Shown: positions 1 to 7,686 of the stretch, piece by piece
Layout of the letters: each line of letters opens with the position of its first letter
Numbering within the stretch: the first letter of the stretch is position 1
Source: UBA11524 sp034104265
GTDB taxonomy: Bacteria > Bacillota > Clostridia > Christensenellales > Aristaeellaceae
Length of the DNA: 33,226 bases
Assembly (NCBI GenBank): GCA_034104265.1
Contig: JAXEEE010000124.1
Coordinates: 1 to 33,226 of the forward strand
Direction: 5' to 3'
The notes under the pieces: model-generated
Databases searched by the model: none
The model's input: the letters and a program-made list of their open reading frames with translations, nothing else
What the model was told of the DNA's origin: nothing
Program-made: the position numbers and the translations under genes

Positions 1-63
1 CCGATATGTCTTGCCTTCTCGCTTTAGTTCTTCCATTCTGGGTCCATACTGTTTGATCTTCAT
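1..63 (-). CDS. N-terminus of probable IS transposase (HTH subunit), cut by window edge
   Basis: Only 21 codons are visible, reading leftwards from the ATG at 61-63 and open to the window edge. The peptide is MKIKQYGPRMEELKREGKTY followed by Arg. The run ELKREGKTYR resembles the start of the helix-turn-helix in OrfA-type proteins of IS3-like elements (usually continuing into REIA...). A GGAGGTG ribosome binding site (rc of 71-77) sits 7 nt upstream, supporting the start. The first ~150 bases are more AT-rich than the neighbouring genes, consistent with a transferred element. The IS family cannot be confirmed from 21 residues; another small HTH protein is possible. Confidence 0.45.
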   Translation of the reverse strand, partial: MKIKQYGPRMEELKREGKTYR

Positions 64-65
64 GC

Positions 66-110
66 AAAAGCACCTCCAGTCGTAGTTATCCTACAACTAG
101 AGGTGCTTTT
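66..110 (-). promoter_or_regulatory. Long hairpin enclosing the ribosome binding site of the IS-like gene
   Basis: Bases 66-85 and 91-110 form a 20-bp stem around a 5-nt loop. Two positions are C/A mismatches on the plus strand but become G-U wobbles in minus-strand RNA, so the fold is complete only in the transcript that encodes the leftward gene. The GGAGGTG ribosome binding site (71-77) is buried in the 3' arm and the ATG is two bases beyond the stem. Insertion sequences are known to use such hairpins to silence transposase translation from read-through transcripts. A terminator role is the alternative, since short T runs flank the stem. Confidence 0.6.
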
Positions 111-141
111 CTTCAATGTCCGTTTTCAACGGAATACTTCA
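111..141. mobile_element. Candidate terminal segment of the insertion sequence
   Basis: Read inward on the minus strand from 141, the sequence begins TGAAG and contains a 6-bp hairpin (119-133, TCCGTT/AACGGA). IS3-type elements start with TG at their tips, so the element may end near 141, only 14 nt from the stop codon of the next gene. The other end and the target duplication are outside the window, so this boundary is inferred. Confidence 0.3.
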
Positions 142-154
142 CTTTTGTTTGCGC

Positions 155-1054
155 TCACATGGGGGTGATGTCGAACAGCAGCTTGTCCAGCGTCAGGCGT
201 GGCCGCCAGCCTTCCCGGGCCTGTCGGAACTCGTTGGGGTAGGCTGTCTGCCATGTCCAGGTGATGTCAAAGCCGCCGTCCTCCAGCTGCAGATCGCCCA
301 GCACGGCCTTCTCCGCCCGGGCCAGCTGCCGCAGCTCCTCCGTCAGGAAGGACAGGTACGTTCCCGCGAAGAAGTCCGACGGCACGGGCACATAGGCCTT
401 GCCGTACAGGCTGGCGTCCCGGCATATGGCCTGGCTGAGGCGCAGGCTGATGAGGCTGCGCAGCCGCGGCAGGTCGATCACGCCCGTGACGGCGTTTTCC
501 TCCAGCAGCTCACAGGCCAGCAGGAAGCACTTCAGCGCGTCGCCGCCCAGGTCCTCCTGCGCCTCCAGGTACACAAGGCCCTCCCGGAGGATTTCCTCCA
601 TCAGCGGCATCCGCCCGCCGTTGCAGACCAGAAACGCCGCCAGGGACATGGTGGGATTGAAGCCGGAGATGCCGTCGCCCTCCTTCTCCCACCAGATGGC
701 GTGGGGGTAATCCCGGTTGCTGTCCAGGGCAAAGAGCCAGCGCTTCTTCACCCCGTCAAAGGCGTCGCCGGACTGCAGATAGCGCACCATTCCCCGGACG
801 ACCTCCGATTCCCGCTGGAGCGCGCCCACCTGGTGCAGGGTGATGAGCGCGTCATTGGTGGCGATAGGGCTGGAGGCCGGGTTCCAGAAATCCATTTCCA
901 GCCCGTGGCCGAAGCCGCCGTCCTCGTTGCGGAACTTCAGCAGCTCATCAACAACCTGTTGCCTGTTGCCCTGCTCAAAAAAGTAACGGTACACCGCCAG
1001 ATCCACCGGCCGGGCATGGCTGGCGATGAACGTCTTTGCCGCTTGCTGATTCAT
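155..1054 (-). CDS. Prenyltransferase/squalene-cyclase-repeat (alpha-alpha toroid) protein
   Basis: A 299-residue protein without signal peptide or membrane segment. DGGFG at about 45-49 and a second copy, LEDGGF followed by a WTW run, near the C-terminus are the QW-like repeats of the terpenoid cyclase/prenyltransferase toroid fold. The catalytic DxDD or metal-site signatures of true cyclases are not evident, so the enzymatic role is unknown; many such proteins in Firmicutes are annotated only by fold. The start at 1054 is chosen because GGAGGAAAG lies 7-8 nt upstream; a longer open frame upstream runs through the terminator of the next operon and is rejected. It has its own likely promoter near 1090. 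The IS-like element lies 14 nt beyond its stop. Confidence 0.75.
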   Translation of the reverse strand: MNQQAAKTFIASHARPVDLAVYRYFFEQGNRQQVVDELLKFRNEDGGFGHGLEMDFWNPASSPIATNDALITLHQVGALQRESEVVRGMVRYLQSGDAFDGVKKRWLFALDSNRDYPHAIWWEKEGDGISGFNPTMSLAAFLVCNGGRMPLMEEILREGLVYLEAQEDLGGDALKCFLLACELLEENAVTGVIDLPRLRSLISLRLSQAICRDASLYGKAYVPVPSDFFAGTYLSFLTEELRQLARAEKAVLGDLQLEDGGFDITWTWQTAYPNEFRQAREGWRPRLTLDKLLFDITPM

Positions 1055-1089
1055 AGAGTCTTTCCTCCGCGTGATGGATGCTGAAGCCA

Positions 1090-1098
1090 GTATAGCAC
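1090..1098 (-). promoter_or_regulatory. Extended -10 promoter for the toroid protein gene
   Basis: On the minus strand the sequence reads TGCTATACT, an extended -10 element (TG-N-TATACT), about 35 nt upstream of the start codon at 1054 and just downstream of the preceding operon's terminator. No good -35 hexamer is visible 17 nt upstream, which is tolerated by extended -10 promoters. The same TGCTATACT occurs upstream of trkA. Confidence 0.45.
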
Positions 1099-1121
1099 AG
1101 CCCGGCTGTGAAATCCACCCG

Positions 1122-1168
1122 CTGCCAAAAAAGAAAAGGAGCCTGACCCATGACAGGTCAGGCTTCCT
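1122..1168 (-). terminator. Intrinsic terminator of the glycosidase/deacetylase operon
   Basis: The arms 1137-1148 and 1156-1168 pair (AGGAGCCTGACC against its complement with one bulged base) and are followed, in minus-strand RNA, by TTTTCTTTTTT. It begins only a few bases after the PIG-L stop codon at 1173. Confidence 0.85.
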
Positions 1169-1172
1169 GGCG

Positions 1173-2369
1173 TTATGGCAGGTTCTCGAACATATCGCCG
1201 CCAGCCACATCCGGGCCGACAGTGGTGTGGTACAGGCCGAAGAGGCTGTTGTCCAGCTCGCCCCCGTCCCGCACAGCCCAGCCGCGATCCTGCTGGGTCT
1301 TGTGGCAGAGGAAGGCCTCCCGGGCCACATCCTGGGCCGTCATGCCGCCAAAGGCTGACAGCGGCTGCCACCAGTCCATGCGGATCTGATGCTCCCCATA
1401 GAGATGGACGTACATCTTCGGCACATCCCACACGCCGTATGCCGTCACCTGATCGGGGTACTTCGTCGCATCCGCCGCATAATCCACCGCCGTGCGCGCC
1501 GTATAGGAAATCGCACGATGCACGCCATGGCCGTACTCGCCGTTGATATCCTGGGTCACCACCACGTCCGGCTTGTACTTGCGGTACAATTCCGTCACAT
1601 AGGACAGGGCGGTATCCCTGCCCCAGGTATCCAGGACAGTGTTCATATTGCTGGTGATCACATCCGTGAAGGGGCAGAACACCGGGTAAATGCGGATGCC
1701 GCAGGTCCACAGGCAGTCCAGCAGCTCATGCCGCCGGGCGTACATCCCCGCTGTGGCGCAGACCACCAGCACCGTCTTGCCCTCCTGGCCGCCGTAGGTG
1801 GGCAGCAGCCCGCCGAACCAGAGAATCTCATCATCCGGATGGCCATGCAGCACCATCATGTCCACCTTCTCCGGCGGATCCTCCCAAAGCTGGAAGTCCT
1901 CCGGCAGCCGACCGGTGCTCATCACAGTGATTTCCAGGATTTTCAGCGGCGTGGTCGGCTCGTCCCGGTGCACGATGCGCACCTGGGCCAGCCCGTCCAG
2001 CGGATAATACTGGGCGTAATACTTGCCCTCCACGCTCTCCACATCCCGCCAGCCACCCTGGCCGTCCGGCGTCTGAATGGTGATGGCCAGGGGGAATCGC
2101 CACCAGTGGATCATGATGCCGCCCAGGGTCGAGCCCGCCGGCGCAGAGATGGTCAGCGCGCTCTTGCCGCCATTGTAGCTGGAATCCCAGATGGTGTTGT
2201 AGGCCCCGTCCCGGATGTAATCCATGCGCCCTGAACCGCTGAGCAGGCAGTCGGCAGTAATGTCCACCGCCAGAGGCTGCTCCATATCCGTGGGGGACGC
2301 CTCTCCCACGGCCGCCAGAGGCAGCAGGCACAGGCATACCAGCATCAGCAGCCGCAGCCTGAATCCCAT
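1173..2369 (-). CDS. Exported PIG-L family deacetylase with N-terminal discoidin-like domain
   Basis: A 398-residue protein. Residues 1-24 form a Sec signal peptide (VCLCLLPLAAVGEA). Residues ~35-155 look like a beta-sandwich, discoidin-like carbohydrate-binding domain (inferred from pattern). Residues ~168-300 are a PIG-L/LmbE deacetylase: HGHPDDE (175-181) supplies the zinc ligands and catalytic Asp, and GEYGHGVHR (278-285) supplies the third histidine. Family members remove N-acetyl groups from GlcNAc-containing glycans or glycolipids, so an extracytoplasmic amino-sugar deacetylase is likely; the true substrate is unknown. It is the last gene of a four-gene operon, 31 nt behind the leucine-rich-repeat gene, with GGGAGGG as ribosome binding site and a terminator immediately after. 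The upstream neighbour but one carries a degenerate copy of the same two-domain layout. Confidence 0.88.
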   Translation of the reverse strand: MGFRLRLLMLVCLCLLPLAAVGEASPTDMEQPLAVDITADCLLSGSGRMDYIRDGAYNTIWDSSYNGGKSALTISAPAGSTLGGIMIHWWRFPLAITIQTPDGQGGWRDVESVEGKYYAQYYPLDGLAQVRIVHRDEPTTPLKILEITVMSTGRLPEDFQLWEDPPEKVDMMVLHGHPDDEILWFGGLLPTYGGQEGKTVLVVCATAGMYARRHELLDCLWTCGIRIYPVFCPFTDVITSNMNTVLDTWGRDTALSYVTELYRKYKPDVVVTQDINGEYGHGVHRAISYTARTAVDYAADATKYPDQVTAYGVWDVPKMYVHLYGEHQIRMDWWQPLSAFGGMTAQDVAREAFLCHKTQQDRGWAVRDGGELDNSLFGLYHTTVGPDVAGGDMFENLP

Positions 2370-2400
2370 GGTGAATCACCCTCCCTGCATGTGCAATGAC

Positions 2401-3417
2401 TTACTGCGCGCCGTCCGCCCTGCTCGCGAAAGGACGGTACACCCGCGTCTCAAACACGTCCTTGATGACAAAATACCGTTCATGCTCCCGCCAGCCCGCG
2501 CCGGTGGACTGGTATTCCACCGTCTCCACCTGACAGCCGGGGACAGCTTCCTTGAAGGCCGCCACCTGCTCGTCGCTCAGCCCCTTGTTGTAGGAGATCC
2601 ACAGCCGCTCCAGCGACGTGTCACTGTACAGGGGCGTTAGGTTGGTGACGCTGTTGTGGCACAGGTTCAGGTCCAGCAGCTTGGGCTTGTTGGCCAGTGG
2701 CGTCAGGTCGGTGATGCCCTGCATGAACAATTCCACATACTCCAGCTCGTTCAGCTCCGCCAGAGGCGACAGATCGGTGACGGGCTTCTGGCTGTCGATG
2801 ATGATGAGGATCTTCAGGTGAGGCCACTGGGTCAGGAAGGACAGGTCGCTGACGTTGTTATGGCCCAGGTCGATGGCCTCCAGCTGGGTGCAGTACTTCA
2901 GCGGCTCCATATCCCTGGCGGTGAAGCGGGGCTCCTGCCTGCCCTTGAGGGTGGAGAAGGCCGTGGCGTCCGTGCGGATGCGGTAGGAGCCGATCGCCAC
3001 GCTCCAGTCAAAGGTGATCTGCGGGAAGTCCGCCATGATCGCCTCCATGTCCTTCACGCTGATCTTCTGCTCAAACATGGTTACATGGGTCAGCTGGGTC
3101 AGGCAGGTCAGCCCCTGGCGCAGGAAGGTGGTCTTGATGGTATCCTTGGTCAGGCTGTCCAGGTCAAGCACCGTCGTGTCGCCGGGTACGGTCACGCCGC
3201 CGAAGGTCACATCCCAGGTGTAGCGCAGATCAGGCCGGGATGCCGCCAGCTCGGCCATGTCCGCCAGCTTCAGCCCCTCCCAGTCCAGGTCGGCCACAGC
3301 GCCCTCGGGCAGCGCAGCCAGCTCCGCAGCAAGACCGGCAGGCCCATCACCCCCCAGCGCAGCTACGGGCAGCATCAGGCACATCGCCAGCGCGCAGGCC
3401 ACAACGCGGATCTTCAT
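2401..3417 (-). CDS. Exported leucine-rich-repeat protein
   Basis: A 338-residue protein with a signal peptide (residues 1-22, ending VAALGG). Residues ~170-275 hold four leucine-rich repeats of the internalin-like spacing (LEAIDLGHNNVSDLSFL, LKILII...VTDLSPL, LEYVELFMQGITDLTPL, LLDLNLCHNSVTNLTPL), and earlier repeats appear degenerate (~90-140). No sortase signal or membrane anchor is visible at the C-terminus. The start at 3417 is chosen for its GGGAGGAT ribosome binding site and because the longer frame would run into the upstream gene. It sits 28 nt behind the large glycosidase gene and 31 nt before the PIG-L gene, so it probably works with them outside the membrane, perhaps as a scaffold or ligand-binding partner (inference). 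Confidence 0.85.
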   Translation of the reverse strand: MKIRVVACALAMCLMLPVAALGGDGPAGLAAELAALPEGAVADLDWEGLKLADMAELAASRPDLRYTWDVTFGGVTVPGDTTVLDLDSLTKDTIKTTFLRQGLTCLTQLTHVTMFEQKISVKDMEAIMADFPQITFDWSVAIGSYRIRTDATAFSTLKGRQEPRFTARDMEPLKYCTQLEAIDLGHNNVSDLSFLTQWPHLKILIIIDSQKPVTDLSPLAELNELEYVELFMQGITDLTPLANKPKLLDLNLCHNSVTNLTPLYSDTSLERLWISYNKGLSDEQVAAFKEAVPGCQVETVEYQSTGAGWREHERYFVIKDVFETRVYRPFASRADGAQ

Positions 3418-3445
3418 CGGGCATCCTCCCTTTCGCAGGGTTCGG

Positions 3446-5362
3446 TCAGTGAACGTCCATCTTGTCCGTATGCACCAGCTCCGACGCACCGATGCCGAAC
3501 AGCTCGGACATGTTGCGGGGCTGGGTTTCACCCTTGCCGCTCTTGCTGGCAGTACGGTTCAGCTTCTTGCCCATGAAGATCAGCACCGCAGTGTTGCCGC
3601 CGTCCAGGTTGAAGCCCTGCTGGACGCCCTGGGCGTAGAGCATCTGCGCCAGCATGTTCAGCGTCACGCCCGCAGGCCCAACGCCCTTGTTGAAGCGGCC
3701 CTCCACGGTGATGACCTTGTAGTGGCCGGGCTCCACCATGCCGATGGCGTTGCGGGGCTCCACGGCCTCGCTGTTCTTGCCGTTCCATACCCGGAGGCGC
3801 CCGTCCCGCACCAGCCACGGGCCGAAGGACAGCGCGTCATGCACATCGCCCTGAGCCAGCAGCGCATCGGCGGTGATCTCCTGCACGTCGTACACGCTCA
3901 TGGAGCCGTCGTCCCGCAGGGCCATGGTGTCCAGGTTGGGGAAGGACATGGTCTTGGTGTGGTTGTAGAGCACCTGCCGGTTGCGGATGATGTTGCCGGT
4001 GGCCTTGTTGTCCTCCCGATAGATGTAGTAGTCGCCGTTGATACCGAAAACCAGCCGGGCGGTCTGGGCCAGGGTCTCGGGGTAGATCATCTGCCCGGGG
4101 AAGGATGCATTGATGTAGGTCTGCTGATGGATGGACTCCGCCTCGGGCTTGAAGCGGATGTCGCTGACAAACCACCGGCGGGGAATCTCCGGCTGCTCCC
4201 AGCGGATGATCTCCACCTGCAGGGTGGTGGATACATAGGCCCACAGCCCCTGCTCGTCATCCTCATAGAGGAACTCACCCTCGGGGAGATAACCGTCCTC
4301 CTGGCGGTTGTCAGGATAGGGAATGTCGGCGGAGGACCCGTGCTGCGCATCCGCGAACACATCGGCGCAGTACTGGCGCAGCAGCGCATCGCCTGCGCCC
4401 GTCCAGTTGGTCAGGGCGTCGGCAGCCTCCGCACTGTCCGCAGCAAGCGCCTTCTCCACCGCCCACAGACCGTTGGCCGCAGCGTCCGCTGTCTCGTAGG
4501 TTTGGTCAGGCGCGCTGGTCAGAGCCTCGGGCAGGGCGGAAGCCAGAGCATCCCCCGCCGCGCCGCTGCCGCCGTACAGCACCAGCGTCGGCTGACAGGC
4601 CCGCACAGCGGAAACCAGCAGCTTCTTCAGCGCTGCCGCAGACCAGGCCTTGCTCACCTGCGCCTCCGTGGCGTCCGCCGCCACAGCCTTCATCGTGCCG
4701 AAGATCGGGTAATCATCCACGCCAGCATCCCACAGCCGGTCAGCCAGGGCGGAAGCGTCCTCCGACGGGGTGAGGCACAGGCACAGCACGCTGCGGCCCG
4801 CCGCCGTCCAGGCGGACACCTGCGTCATATCCGCGTCCTCCTCGGAGGGCAGCACATACAGGATATCCGCCGTGCCGCCGGTGCGGAAGGCGCGAACCTC
4901 CGCAGGCAGCGCGCCCTCGCCGAAGAACCGCAGCTCCCGCAGGGTTACCGGCGCATTGTTCACCCCGGCAATCTCCAGCTGCACATCACCGGCAGCGGCC
5001 GTTTCCAGCACAAAGGAAGGCGCAGGGCTGCTGACCTGGGTGATGACCTCATACTTGCCTGCGGCGTTCTGCTGCTTCAGGGTTACGGTGGCGGGCATAT
5101 CCGCCAGACGGATGTAGATCTGCCTGGCCCGCGCGCCCTCGGGCAGCGTGACCGTCAGCGTGCCCGGCTTGCCCCGCTTGAAGGCGTAGACGGTATCGTC
5201 CTGACCGTCGCACAGCAGCGACGCGTCCACCTCCGTCTTGCCGTCCAGGAGCGTGGCGGAAAACTCCTGCGCCGCCGTGCCGTCCGTCTCCGCCAGCACG
5301 CCCAGGGGCATCAGGGTAAGAATCAGCAGAAAGCATACCGCGCGAATCCAACTGCGCTTCAT
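3446..5362 (-). CDS. Exported phosphodiester glycosidase fused to a degenerate PIG-L-like domain
   Basis: A 638-residue protein in three parts. Residues 1-24 are a signal peptide (ends GVLAE). Residues ~35-300 repeat the layout of the PIG-L protein at 1173-2369: a discoidin-like domain, then a PIG-L-like Rossmann region in which HGHPDDE is replaced by LPSEEDA (171-177) and the third-histidine loop by YGGSGAAGDA (263-272); LADRLWDAGVDDYPIF (206-221) matches LLDCLWTCGIRIYPVF there. All metal ligands are lost. Residues ~375-625 form a NAGPA-type phosphodiester glycosidase domain with FGINGDYY (439-446), SFGPWLV (512-518) and FNLDGGNTA (584-592). Bacterial members act on sugar-1-phosphodiester linkages in envelope glycans. 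The start at 5362 follows GGGAGGCGG; gaps to both neighbours are about 30 nt. Confidence 0.86.
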   Translation of the reverse strand: MKRSWIRAVCFLLILTLMPLGVLAETDGTAAQEFSATLLDGKTEVDASLLCDGQDDTVYAFKRGKPGTLTVTLPEGARARQIYIRLADMPATVTLKQQNAAGKYEVITQVSSPAPSFVLETAAAGDVQLEIAGVNNAPVTLRELRFFGEGALPAEVRAFRTGGTADILYVLPSEEDADMTQVSAWTAAGRSVLCLCLTPSEDASALADRLWDAGVDDYPIFGTMKAVAADATEAQVSKAWSAAALKKLLVSAVRACQPTLVLYGGSGAAGDALASALPEALTSAPDQTYETADAAANGLWAVEKALAADSAEAADALTNWTGAGDALLRQYCADVFADAQHGSSADIPYPDNRQEDGYLPEGEFLYEDDEQGLWAYVSTTLQVEIIRWEQPEIPRRWFVSDIRFKPEAESIHQQTYINASFPGQMIYPETLAQTARLVFGINGDYYIYREDNKATGNIIRNRQVLYNHTKTMSFPNLDTMALRDDGSMSVYDVQEITADALLAQGDVHDALSFGPWLVRDGRLRVWNGKNSEAVEPRNAIGMVEPGHYKVITVEGRFNKGVGPAGVTLNMLAQMLYAQGVQQGFNLDGGNTAVLIFMGKKLNRTASKSGKGETQPRNMSELFGIGASELVHTDKMDVH

Positions 5363-5393
5363 AAACCAAGCCGCCTCCCGATCTTGTGTACCT

Positions 5394-6254
5394 TTATTCA
5401 CCGCTGACCAGCGTGGCAAAGTAAATCATATCACCCACCTGGCGGAACTTGTGCTCCGGCGCGTTGATGCGCTGATCCCCCAGCATGAGGGTGGCGGAGT
5501 TGCCTCCGTCCAGGTTGTAGGCGTGCTTCACGCCCCGGGCCACCAGCTGCTCCACCACCTCGTTCATGGTCAGGCCGGCCTTCTTGTCCTGCTCCGGGCC
5601 TTCGCAGACGAAAATCATGTAGCTGAGCGTGTCCATCTGGCAGAAGACCATCCGCTGGGCCGGGGTGGGCGCGCCGCAGCTGACCTTGTCCCCGGGCTTG
5701 AAGGTCTGCACCTCGCCGTCGATGATCAGCGCAGGGCCGAAGCAGAACGCCTCCCGGCAGCCCGTGCCGTTCTCCAGATAGTCCTTCCACTCGGCGACGG
5801 TGTTCTTCGTGAGGATAACGAAATCGCCGCTGTCGTCGATGATCAGCGTGTCCCGGGTGCTCTCCGGCTGCTGGCGCAGGATCTGCCCGCTGCGCACCAC
5901 CACGCCCTTGTTGTGATAGCTGAAAAAGTCGCCGTTGATGGCCAGCACCGCCTGCTGCTCCGCCGCCATCACGTTGACAGGCCGGGTGGTCTTGGAGGGA
6001 TAGGGCGCGGCCAGGGCCGTGCGCAGCTGGCTCACGTCCGTCAGCTTCACATAGGCGAAGTACACGTTGGTGACGCCCACCACGTCCTTCTCGATGGTGA
6101 TGCTGATGGTTCCGTCATCATAGCTCATTCCGTCCGCACCGAAGGCCGACGCCACCGGCGGATAGGGCGCAGGGCCGTCCAGGGGCAGCGCGTCCGCCTG
6201 CGCCAGGGAACAGAAAAGCATCAGCGCAACCACCGCTGTCAGCAATCGCTTCAT
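5394..6254 (-). CDS. Exported phosphodiester glycosidase (NAGPA family)
   Basis: A 286-residue protein with a signal peptide (residues 1-20, CSLAQA then DALP). The rest is a single phosphodiester glycosidase domain: VLAINGDFFS (103-112), CFGPALIIDG (171-180), APTPAQRMVF (195-204) and YNLDGGNSATL (246-256), the last being the family's hallmark strand-turn. Human NAGPA removes GlcNAc from GlcNAc-1-phosphodiesters; bacterial relatives are thought to trim envelope or exopolysaccharide phosphodiesters. It is the first gene of the operon ending at 1173, with a strong promoter about 100 nt upstream and a GGAAGGGCAGG-like ribosome binding site. The second, longer glycosidase follows after 31 nt, so two enzymes of this class act together here. 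Confidence 0.88.
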   Translation of the reverse strand: MKRLLTAVVALMLFCSLAQADALPLDGPAPYPPVASAFGADGMSYDDGTISITIEKDVVGVTNVYFAYVKLTDVSQLRTALAAPYPSKTTRPVNVMAAEQQAVLAINGDFFSYHNKGVVVRSGQILRQQPESTRDTLIIDDSGDFVILTKNTVAEWKDYLENGTGCREAFCFGPALIIDGEVQTFKPGDKVSCGAPTPAQRMVFCQMDTLSYMIFVCEGPEQDKKAGLTMNEVVEQLVARGVKHAYNLDGGNSATLMLGDQRINAPEHKFRQVGDMIYFATLVSGE

Positions 6255-6349
6255 GGAAAAACCTGCCCTTCCTTCATGCCCCGCACGAGTCCTTCGCTCT
6301 GCCCGGGGCGCTTCATCCAGAGGCACCCGTTGAAAAATGACTAAAGGAA

Positions 6350-6378
6350 ATTATACCATAGACCCTATGAAAGCGCAA
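6350..6378 (-). promoter_or_regulatory. Promoter of the glycosidase/LRR/deacetylase operon
   Basis: On the minus strand a perfect TATAAT (-10, 6350-6355) preceded by TGG (extended -10) lies exactly 17 nt from TTGCGC (-35, 6373-6378). The leader to the start codon at 6254 is about 90 nt. This is one of the best sigma-A-type matches in the window. Confidence 0.75.
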
Positions 6379-6408
6379 GCAAGAACCACCGCTGCGGCGG
6401 GCACGGCA

Positions 6409-6447
6409 AAGCCCGGCCAACTGCTTTCCGGGCAGTCAGCCGGGCTT
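6409..6447 (-). terminator. Compound hairpin after the MFS gene, probable terminator
   Basis: Outer arms (6409-6417 and 6439-6447, AAGCCCGGC/GCCGGGCTT) enclose an inner GACTGC/GCAGTT stem. It lies just downstream of the MFS stop codon at 6453 and upstream of the next promoter. The following T run is short (three), so termination may be partial. Confidence 0.55.
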
Positions 6448-6452
6448 GTGCG

Positions 6453-7634
6453 TCAGGCAGAGGCCTGCTCCCCGGTCACAATGCGCAGCAGGCGCTCATG
6501 CATCAGAGCCATCAGGGCCACCACCGCCAGCAGGCACCAGGGCAGCAGCGCAATGCTGATCCACCCGGCCAGGAGCCCGAACACCGGCGGCGCCAGGCAG
6601 GAACCCACATACGCGCTGGCCATCTGCACGCCGATCATGGCCTGAGACTTGTCCGTGCCGAAGTGGGCCGGGGTGGAATGGATGATGCAGGGGTAGATAG
6701 GCGCGCAGCCCAGGCCCACGATCACCAGGCCCGCCAGCGCCACCGCATCCCCCAGGGGCAGCAGCATGCACAGCACACCCACCGCAATGATGCTCTGTCC
6801 GGCGCGGATCAAGGTCTCGTCCCGGAAGCGCACGGTGATGAAACCGTTCACCGCCCGTCCCGCCGTGATGCCCAGGAAGAACAGGCTGGCGAAGCGCGCC
6901 GCCGTTTCCTCCGGGATGCCCCGGTACAGCGCCAGGTAGCTGCTGGCCCACAGCCCCGTCAGGCTCTCCAGCGCGCAGTAGCAGAAGAAGGTCACCATCA
7001 CGGCCTTTGCGCCGCGGATGGCCACCACCTGCTTAAGCGGCATGGCTTTCGGCTTCTCGCCGGTATCGGCTTCGGCCTTCGCGTCCGGGCGCTTCTGCCA
7101 CAGGGGCAGGCTGAACACCAGTACCGCCGTCAGGATGATCTGGATCACGCCCACCCAGCGGTACCCCGCAGGCCAGCCGTAGCCCCCGGTCAGGGCATAG
7201 CCCATCACCGCCGGGCCCACCGACGCGCCCACACCCCACATGCAGTGCAGCCAGCTCATATGCCGGCTGGAATAATGCAGGGCCACGTAGTTGTTGATTG
7301 ACGCGTCCACGCTGCCCGCCCCCAGGCCGTAGGGAATGGCCCACAGGCACAGCATCCAGAAGGATGAGCAGGTGGAGAAGCCGAACAGCGCGATCATGGT
7401 CAGAGCCACGCTGGCCGCCGTCACCGCGCCGGTGCCGAAGCGCAGGGTCAGCCGGTCGCTCTGCAGGCTGGAGACAATCGTCCCCGCCGCGATGATCATG
7501 GAAATCGCACCGGCCCAGCTCACCGGCACGTTCAGCTCCTGATACATCACCGGCCATGCCGCACCCAGCAGCCCGTCCGGCAGGCCCAGGCTGATGAAGG
7601 CCAGGTAAATCACCGCAAGAAGCAGCGTCGTCAT
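6453..7634 (-). CDS. Major facilitator superfamily permease
   Basis: A 393-residue integral membrane protein with about twelve hydrophobic helices and a charged cytosolic loop (KRPDAKAEADTGEKPKA, around residues 182-198) between the two six-helix halves, the typical MFS arrangement. The N-terminal segment LGLPDGLLGAAWPVM and the motif-A-like loop QSDRLTLRFG resemble the fucose/glucose-type permease branch, but the substrate cannot be assigned. It starts 52 nt after the pyridoxamine-kinase stop codon with a GAGGAG ribosome binding site and probably shares that gene's transcript; whether it carries a B6 vitamer is only a guess from proximity. Confidence 0.82.
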   Translation of the reverse strand: MTTLLLAVIYLAFISLGLPDGLLGAAWPVMYQELNVPVSWAGAISMIIAAGTIVSSLQSDRLTLRFGTGAVTAASVALTMIALFGFSTCSSFWMLCLWAIPYGLGAGSVDASINNYVALHYSSRHMSWLHCMWGVGASVGPAVMGYALTGGYGWPAGYRWVGVIQIILTAVLVFSLPLWQKRPDAKAEADTGEKPKAMPLKQVVAIRGAKAVMVTFFCYCALESLTGLWASSYLALYRGIPEETAARFASLFFLGITAGRAVNGFITVRFRDETLIRAGQSIIAVGVLCMLLPLGDAVALAGLVIVGLGCAPIYPCIIHSTPAHFGTDKSQAMIGVQMASAYVGSCLAPPVFGLLAGWISIALLPWCLLAVVALMALMHERLLRIVTGEQASA

Positions 7635-7686
7635 GCTTGCATTTCTCCTCAGTATATGATAGAATCAGCGTCACTTGCCTGTTTTT

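Noticed and set aside
66..110. Hairpin read as a simple terminator
   Set aside because: The stem is complete only in minus-strand RNA and holds the ribosome binding site of the ATG beside it; flanking T runs are only four long. Kept as an alternative.
1055..1330. N-terminal extension of the toroid protein
   Set aside because: The upstream part is arginine/alanine-rich nonsense through a terminator and the end of another gene; a good ribosome binding site marks the start at 1054.
3257..5407. A 716-codon plus-strand open frame
   Set aside because: Antisense to the glycosidase and LRR genes, low-complexity composition, no ribosome binding site.
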